A stretch of 64,000 bases of DNA from Emticicia aquatilis (GTDB taxonomy: Bacteria; Bacteroidota; Bacteroidia; Cytophagales; Spirosomataceae): assembly GCF_014644295.1 (NCBI RefSeq), contig NZ_BMKK01000013.1, forward strand, positions 1-64,000. The letters are read 5' to 3'. The notes under the pieces were generated by a model. It was not told where the DNA came from. It did no database searches and worked only from the letters and a program-made list of their open reading frames with translations. The position numbers and the translations under genes were made by a program. This document shows, in pieces, positions 59,472-64,000 of this stretch (position 1 is the first letter of the stretch; the number at the start of each line of letters is the position of its first letter).

Positions 59472-61472
59472 TTAGTATATAACCTCAATTCTACCTACTC
59501 GTTTGGTTGTTTCTCCTTTGTGGTCACTGGCGATAATTTCGTAGAAATATTGCCCTATCGGGACGGTGCTTCCTTCGTAAGTGCCGTCCCAACCTGTTTT
59601 ATAATCTTCGGTTTCAAACATTACGTTTCCTGCACGATTATACACCCGCATCTTGAAATTTTTCACAAAAAGGGCTTTTATTTCAAAAATATCGTTGATG
59701 CCATCGCTGTTTGGCGTAAAAGTATCGGGCATAAACATCAGTAGTTTTTGAGCATAAAGTACCTCGTTTGAATAGCTCACTAAATTATTGGTTGAAAGTG
59801 CTTTTACTCTAAACTTTACAATCGGGTTCGTTGGGTCGATGGTAGCTGGGTCTGGTTCAAATTTTAGATTTTTATCAACTTTCGTACTTGTCAGAATTGT
59901 ACCATTATCATCTAACTTTTCTACATAATAAGCATTTAATCCGAGCGGAAACTTCTGATATTCAGTCCATTTGATGCCTACACCTTCTAATGTCAAATAA
60001 GACGGGCAAAAAGCCGATGAAGTATCCGACATAATTCCGCAGCCGTTTTCGTAGGCTACTTTATAACATTCTCGCTGAGTATTGGGACTTGATTTATCAT
60101 CCACAACTCTATTTCCATTGCCTCCTGCATTGAAAGATTCGAGTTTATTATTTTTCCAACGATAAAACGTATAAGTTTTTACCTTCTGCGTAGTCGGAAT
60201 CGTGGCAGTAATAGCCACCTTTTCTTTTTCGACCGAAACCAAAATATTTGTAATGACGGGTGGTTTAGTGCTATCGACACCAATAACCGAAATGGTTCTT
60301 GACAGGGTTTGGACTGTCCCAGCAGTTGCAACTACCTGATAGCTATAAGTCGTACCACAAACCGTTGGGCGGTCAGTAAGGGTATCGGTTGTTGCTTTAG
60401 TAATTGTCTTAAAATTTGTGGTAGTATTTTTGGCAATTCGATACGAAATGAATTTGGGATAGGTGAGCGTCTTCCATTTCAAGAAATTCCTTTTGTCGAG
60501 GGCTTTTATTTGTAAAGGAATCGTACAACTCGAATCAGAAAACGTTGTTCGTGGGCAAGCATCTGTAATACCAACTTTATAACAATATTGTTCTTTGTCA
60601 GCATCTTTGACAGCAATTTTTACTGTATTGAGGGCAGGAGTTGAAGAAGTAATGTTTTTTACAATTCTAAAATTATCAGCACCCCATTTCTGATAAAAAT
60701 CAAAAGAATAATTGCCTCCGATATACCTAACCTGAATCGTATCATTGTCTTGCACGGTCAAACTAAAAAGCGTTGGCGAAACACTTCGACCATTGGGGGT
60801 AACGCCTTGAGTGCTTATGCCATCGCACAAAACTCCTGCTTTTTTACCTGTTACTGTAATCGTTCGAGCGGTATTATTGGTATAAGTGTGTTTTTTTGCT
60901 GTAAGAGGAATCTGTGCTTTAGTGACAGTTTCAATGGCAGAATTATCTCCCCAATTGATTGTATATGAGTCGAAATCATTACTCGGGTCGGTTGGAATAT
61001 TGATTTGTGCCTGAGCCGCTGCACAACTACTGACCGTAAACTTTGGATTGATAGTAGGAGCAACTACCTCGATTGGTTGACAAACATAGGCGTTTACCGT
61101 GCGAGTGGTTGTATTATAACTTACTTGAATCAGAATATATTGGCCAGGGGTTGCAGGAGTTGTGAAAGTACGGTTAGTAGCCAAAATGTAATTGGCAGTT
61201 GGTGCGGGAAAAGCCGTACGAGTAGTATTGAAATAGTAATAAATACCTGTACGTCCGCTTTTATCGGTTACAGTAAACGTACTATTCGTACAAACAGTTA
61301 TTTTATTAGTTGCTACACCATCGACCGTATATTTTGTACCTTTAAAATCTAACTCAAACTTACCTTTATTGGTTGTTGTAGGCAGATTTTGTGTTGGACA
61401 TTGAGCTTCCAATCCATCCAATTTCAAGAAAAATAAAAATATCCAAAAAAGACTCGTAAAGGTACTCTTCAT
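59472..61472 (-). CDS. Secreted protein with T9SS type B (gliding) C-terminal domain
   Basis: A 666-residue surface protein with signal peptide (to about residue 24). The body contains PKD/fibronectin-like beta-sandwich repeats (GNYSFDFYQKWGADNFRIVKN, DSYTINWGDNSAIETV with a PKD WGDN phrase). The last 90 residues match the gliding-motility-associated C-terminal domain: FTPNSDGINDIFEIKA, VYNRAGNVMFETEDYKTGWDGTYEGSTVPIGQYFYEI and a short closing KRVGRIEVIY. That domain signals type IX secretion. The protein is probably an adhesin or surface-matrix protein. It is convergent with the cytochrome gene and has no obvious partner. Confidence 0.9.
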   Translation of the reverse strand: MKSTFTSLFWIFLFFLKLDGLEAQCPTQNLPTTTNKGKFELDFKGTKYTVDGVATNKITVCTNSTFTVTDKSGRTGIYYYFNTTRTAFPAPTANYILATNRTFTTPATPGQYILIQVSYNTTTRTVNAYVCQPIEVVAPTINPKFTVSSCAAAQAQINIPTDPSNDFDSYTINWGDNSAIETVTKAQIPLTAKKHTYTNNTARTITVTGKKAGVLCDGISTQGVTPNGRSVSPTLFSLTVQDNDTIQVRYIGGNYSFDFYQKWGADNFRIVKNITSSTPALNTVKIAVKDADKEQYCYKVGITDACPRTTFSDSSCTIPLQIKALDKRNFLKWKTLTYPKFISYRIAKNTTTNFKTITKATTDTLTDRPTVCGTTYSYQVVATAGTVQTLSRTISVIGVDSTKPPVITNILVSVEKEKVAITATIPTTQKVKTYTFYRWKNNKLESFNAGGNGNRVVDDKSSPNTQRECYKVAYENGCGIMSDTSSAFCPSYLTLEGVGIKWTEYQKFPLGLNAYYVEKLDDNGTILTSTKVDKNLKFEPDPATIDPTNPIVKFRVKALSTNNLVSYSNEVLYAQKLLMFMPDTFTPNSDGINDIFEIKALFVKNFKMRVYNRAGNVMFETEDYKTGWDGTYEGSTVPIGQYFYEIIASDHKGETTKRVGRIEVIY

Positions 61473-61598
61473 AGAATTGACAGGTTATCTTGATAGAAAA
61501 AGATTGCAAACATAGCAAAAAAACTGAATGTAAAGTTTTAGACGAAAAAAAACTGTAATTCGTTGCAAGACAATACTTTACGTTCCTAAAAATTTAAA

Positions 61599-63074
61599 TC
61601 AGTTATTTATTACTTTTCCTTTACTAAGGCTCAGGCGTTTATCGACACACGCAGGAATTTCTTCTTCGTAGTGCGTTACATAAATAAGCGTTTTGTTGAG
61701 TTCAAGCACCAATTCGTTGACCAAATCTCTGAAATAAATCATGTGTTCGTAATCGAGCCCTTGGCATGGTTCGTCGAGCAGCAGTAATGGTGGATTTTTC
61801 ACTAAAGCTCTTGCCAAAAATACTTGTCGCTGCTCACCTGTGGATAGTTGATAAATTTTTCGCTCAGACAGATGACTGATATTCAAAAGTTTAAGATAAC
61901 TATCAGTTATGGCTCGTTCTTCATCGGTTAGTTTCTTGAAAAGCCCCGCCGAATCGAACAATCCCGAAGCTACTGCCTTCCAAACTTCGGTTTGGCGAGT
62001 AAAATACAAGTGCAATTCGGGAGAAACAAAGCCGATTCGGTGCTTAATATCCCAAATACTTTCGCCACTACCACGCTTACAGTCGAACAAATCATAATCA
62101 TTCTGATACCCTTGCGGATTATCGCCCGTAATCAAACTCAAAATTGTACTCTTTCCCGAGCCGTTTGGCCCCATTAATGCCCATTTTTCGCCACGTTTTA
62201 CTTGCCAACTCACGCCATCAACTACATTTACACCTTTGTAAGTCACGGTAACGTTTCGCATGTTCAAGGCATATTTGAAATCATTTTTAGCTGGAATTTT
62301 CTTAACCAAGGCCAAAATCTCAGCATCTATCTTTATACCAGAATTGTGAATAACTTGTTGAAAATCAGAAATTTGTGTAGAAATCTTCTTTATTTTTCCA
62401 TTTTGAAGTTCAATAACATTTGTGATGCACGAAGGGATTTCTTTGGGAGTCGTAACGATGATTATTTGAATACCAGAAACAGCCACTTGGTTAAGTACTT
62501 GGTGCAAAGTTGCTCGACTTTCGATGTCGAGTCCGACAAACGGATTATCGAGCAAAAGAACTTTTGGTTTACGCAATAGCGAAAGCGTTATGAGCGTGCG
62601 GCGAGTTTCACCGTTTGATAAGGTTACGATTTTACGTTCGAGTAAATGGGTGATTTTAAGCAAATTAGCAGCTTCAATCAACTCATTTTCGGTATAAGGT
62701 AAAGGCGGTAAATCAACCGATTTTTCATCGACCGTACCGATAGGTTTGATTTGATTTTGCAGGATTTCTCGCACCGTTGGCGAAATCTCAGCATCTTGCG
62801 AATTGAAACGTTGTTGATAATATTGAGTAGCTGCCTGCACGATTCTGTTAAAACTATAATCTTTGGCTACGAAAGCAATTTCGTCATAATTGGGCTTTGA
62901 GATTCGGCCTTTTGTTGGAAAAATCTTTCCTGCGATGGCTTCTAGAAAAGTGCTTTTTCCTGAGCCATTTCCACCGATAATCGCCCAGTTTTCGCCATTT
63001 TGGGCTTGCCAATTAATAGTTGACAAAACCGTACGGTCGCCTTTTTGGATATTTACTTCGTCGAATGTTATCAT
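61599..63074 (-). CDS. modF: ModF-like protein with two ABC ATPase domains
   Basis: A 491-residue soluble protein with two nucleotide-binding domains and no membrane segment, the ModF plan and length. Domain 1 has Walker A GGNGSGKST (34-42), LSNGETRRTL and VLLLDNPFVGLD, where the catalytic Glu is Asn. Domain 2 has GPNGSGKST (near residue 300), LSTGEQRQVFLARAL and a normal LLLLDEPCQGLD. In E. coli ModF is encoded with the molybdate genes. Here it is divergent from moaD, consistent with molybdenum cofactor use by the enzymes in the window. An alternative is a general two-domain ATPase; substrate not certain. Confidence 0.75.
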   Translation of the reverse strand: MITFDEVNIQKGDRTVLSTINWQAQNGENWAIIGGNGSGKSTFLEAIAGKIFPTKGRISKPNYDEIAFVAKDYSFNRIVQAATQYYQQRFNSQDAEISPTVREILQNQIKPIGTVDEKSVDLPPLPYTENELIEAANLLKITHLLERKIVTLSNGETRRTLITLSLLRKPKVLLLDNPFVGLDIESRATLHQVLNQVAVSGIQIIIVTTPKEIPSCITNVIELQNGKIKKISTQISDFQQVIHNSGIKIDAEILALVKKIPAKNDFKYALNMRNVTVTYKGVNVVDGVSWQVKRGEKWALMGPNGSGKSTILSLITGDNPQGYQNDYDLFDCKRGSGESIWDIKHRIGFVSPELHLYFTRQTEVWKAVASGLFDSAGLFKKLTDEERAITDSYLKLLNISHLSERKIYQLSTGEQRQVFLARALVKNPPLLLLDEPCQGLDYEHMIYFRDLVNELVLELNKTLIYVTHYEEEIPACVDKRLSLSKGKVINN

Positions 63075-63232
63075 TAAATCAATAATCTTTTTTTACTCTT
63101 ATTTAGTTTTAAGTGCAAGATAGGTTATTTTTAATTTCACAGGAAAAAATTTAAGAATGCCCACAGAAATATTGTACCGATAAACCTATTTTGTGAAATA
63201 GTGGTTATTAAGTTTACCTGCAAATAAAAAAT

Positions 63233-63475
63233 ATGAAAATAAAAATCTTATGTTTTGGCATCACTCGTGACATCATCGGGCAGTTTGAATATGCAACTTC
63301 GCTCGAAGATGCTGCTACCGTTGCCGACTTAAAACAGCATCTTTCAGCAAATTTTCCTACTTTTGCAAGCCTAAAGTCGTTGCGAGTGGCTATCAACTCT
63401 GAATATGCCGAAGATACGGCCACTTTGAAAGAAAACGACGAAATTGTATTGATTCCGCCAGTAAGTGGTGGGTGA
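63233..63475 (+). CDS. moaD: MoaD-type molybdopterin synthase small subunit
   Basis: An 80-residue beta-grasp protein ending in SGG, the C-terminal Gly-Gly that is adenylated by MoeB and then thiocarboxylated. It has KIKILCFGITRDIIG at the start, the VADLKQHL helix and NDEIVLIPPVSGG. The size and ending fit MoaD rather than ThiS (which is near 65 residues). In molybdopterin synthase it donates sulfur to precursor Z. It stands near modF-like and acyltransferase genes. MoaE and the other biosynthesis genes were not found in the window. Confidence 0.85.
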   Translation: MKIKILCFGITRDIIGQFEYATSLEDAATVADLKQHLSANFPTFASLKSLRVAINSEYAEDTATLKENDEIVLIPPVSGG

Positions 63476-63536
63476 AATTTGTGAAACTAAATACCAGTTT
63501 CGCATTAAATTATTAAACAAAGAATAAATTTTAAGA

Positions 63537-64000
63537 ATGGAAAATCCAGTTTTGATTTTTGGTGCGGGTAATCTCGGAAAAATAGCCTTAGATATTTTTA
63601 ATAGAAATAATGTGGTAGTGTATGGTTTTTTAGATGACGATAAAAAACTACACAATACCGAAATCGGTGATGTAATGGTTTTGGGCGAAACCGACGATGA
63701 TGGTTTTTTGAAGCTAATCGGACAAAAAACCGAAGCGTTTGTCGCTCTCGAAAACACAAAAGAGCGTAAAAAACTCGTAGAAATGCTCATCAGTCGCCGA
63801 AAAACGATGCCTGTCAATGCAGTGCATAATACGGCGGTAGTTTCGGCCGATGCCTTTATTGGCCACGGAAATTTGGTTGCTGCTCGTGCAATCGTCAATC
63901 CTTACGCAACTGTTGGCAATCATTGTATCATCAATGCTTCGGCAGTAGTTGACATCAACGCAAGTGTAGGCGATTACGTACAAATTGGTGCAGGTGCCAT
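63537..64000 (+). CDS. NeuD-type acetyltransferase, incomplete at the window end
   Basis: The frame from ATG 63537 runs past the end of the window, giving the first 154 residues. It starts with VLIFGAGNLGKIALDIFN, a Rossmann-like nucleotide-binding end, and then shows hexapeptide repeat turns (AVVSADAFIGHGNLVAARAIVNPYATVGNHCIINASAVVDINASVGDYVQIGAGA), the left-handed beta-helix of the acyltransferase family. This is the NeuD/sugar O-acyltransferase arrangement. It would add an acetyl group to a sugar amine or hydroxyl. Partial, so the acceptor side is unseen. Confidence 0.85.
   Translation, partial: MENPVLIFGAGNLGKIALDIFNRNNVVVYGFLDDDKKLHNTEIGDVMVLGETDDDGFLKLIGQKTEAFVALENTKERKKLVEMLISRRKTMPVNAVHNTAVVSADAFIGHGNLVAARAIVNPYATVGNHCIINASAVVDINASVGDYVQIGAGA

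Overview
The window looks like chromosomal DNA of a Bacteroidota member, most likely of the Cytophagales (Spirosomataceae-like; genus not resolvable from sequence alone). The base composition is AT-rich. There is a SusC/SusD pair, a protein with a type IX secretion (gliding-motility type) C-terminal domain, a PorV/PorQ-like protein, many S41/DUF1080/Gfo-Idh type secreted proteins, and promoters of the Bacteroidota TTTG/TAnnTTTG kind. No rRNA, tRNA, CRISPR array, prophage or complete insertion sequence was seen.

Layout. 1-1748: a MoeB/ThiF-rhodanese protein with a Gre-like protein, both on the minus strand. 1945-10808: plus-strand housekeeping and metabolic genes (FKBP isomerase, Prc protease, GH13-like protein, DUF72 protein, LOG-family protein, MurF). 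This stretch is interrupted at 6995-7824 by a small cassette (a DUF6934-like gene plus a 47-residue ORF) bracketed by 98-bp direct repeats that duplicate the beginning of the DUF72 gene. 10865-13941: surface-polysaccharide type genes (methyltransferase, GT2, DegT aminotransferase). 14365-21721: DbpA-like helicase, a repeat-rich secreted protein, a penicillin/AHL acylase, a small conserved protein and a duplicated DUF4394 lipoprotein. 21808-26849: a type I secretion-like tripartite set (TolC, HlyD, ABC protein) whose ATPase domain is degenerate. 27078-41279: mixed metabolism (acyltransferase, regulators, S41 peptidase, PorV-like, sulfite-oxidase-like enzyme, PruA, RdgB, RF1, acyl-CoA ligase, hypotheticals). 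41371-41871: two 244-bp copies of a palindrome-rich intergenic repeat.

41941-55198 is a carbohydrate-use locus: an AraC regulator divergent from SusC/SusD, a sugar isomerase/epimerase, an OYE-type reductase, a two-domain DUF1080 protein, a GH3 enzyme and a Tat-exported Gfo/Idh/MocA oxidoreductase. The mix of oxidoreductase, DUF1080 and isomerase suggests glycoside cleavage through 3-keto intermediates.

55947-59469 is a compact sulfite-oxidation unit: LysR regulator, YeiH-type transporter, Tat-exported molybdenum sulfite dehydrogenase and a mono-haem cytochrome c. It fits with the molybdenum genes nearby (ModF-like ATPase and MoaD at 61599-63475) and with MoeB at the other end of the window. 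The window ends inside a NeuD-type acyltransferase gene.
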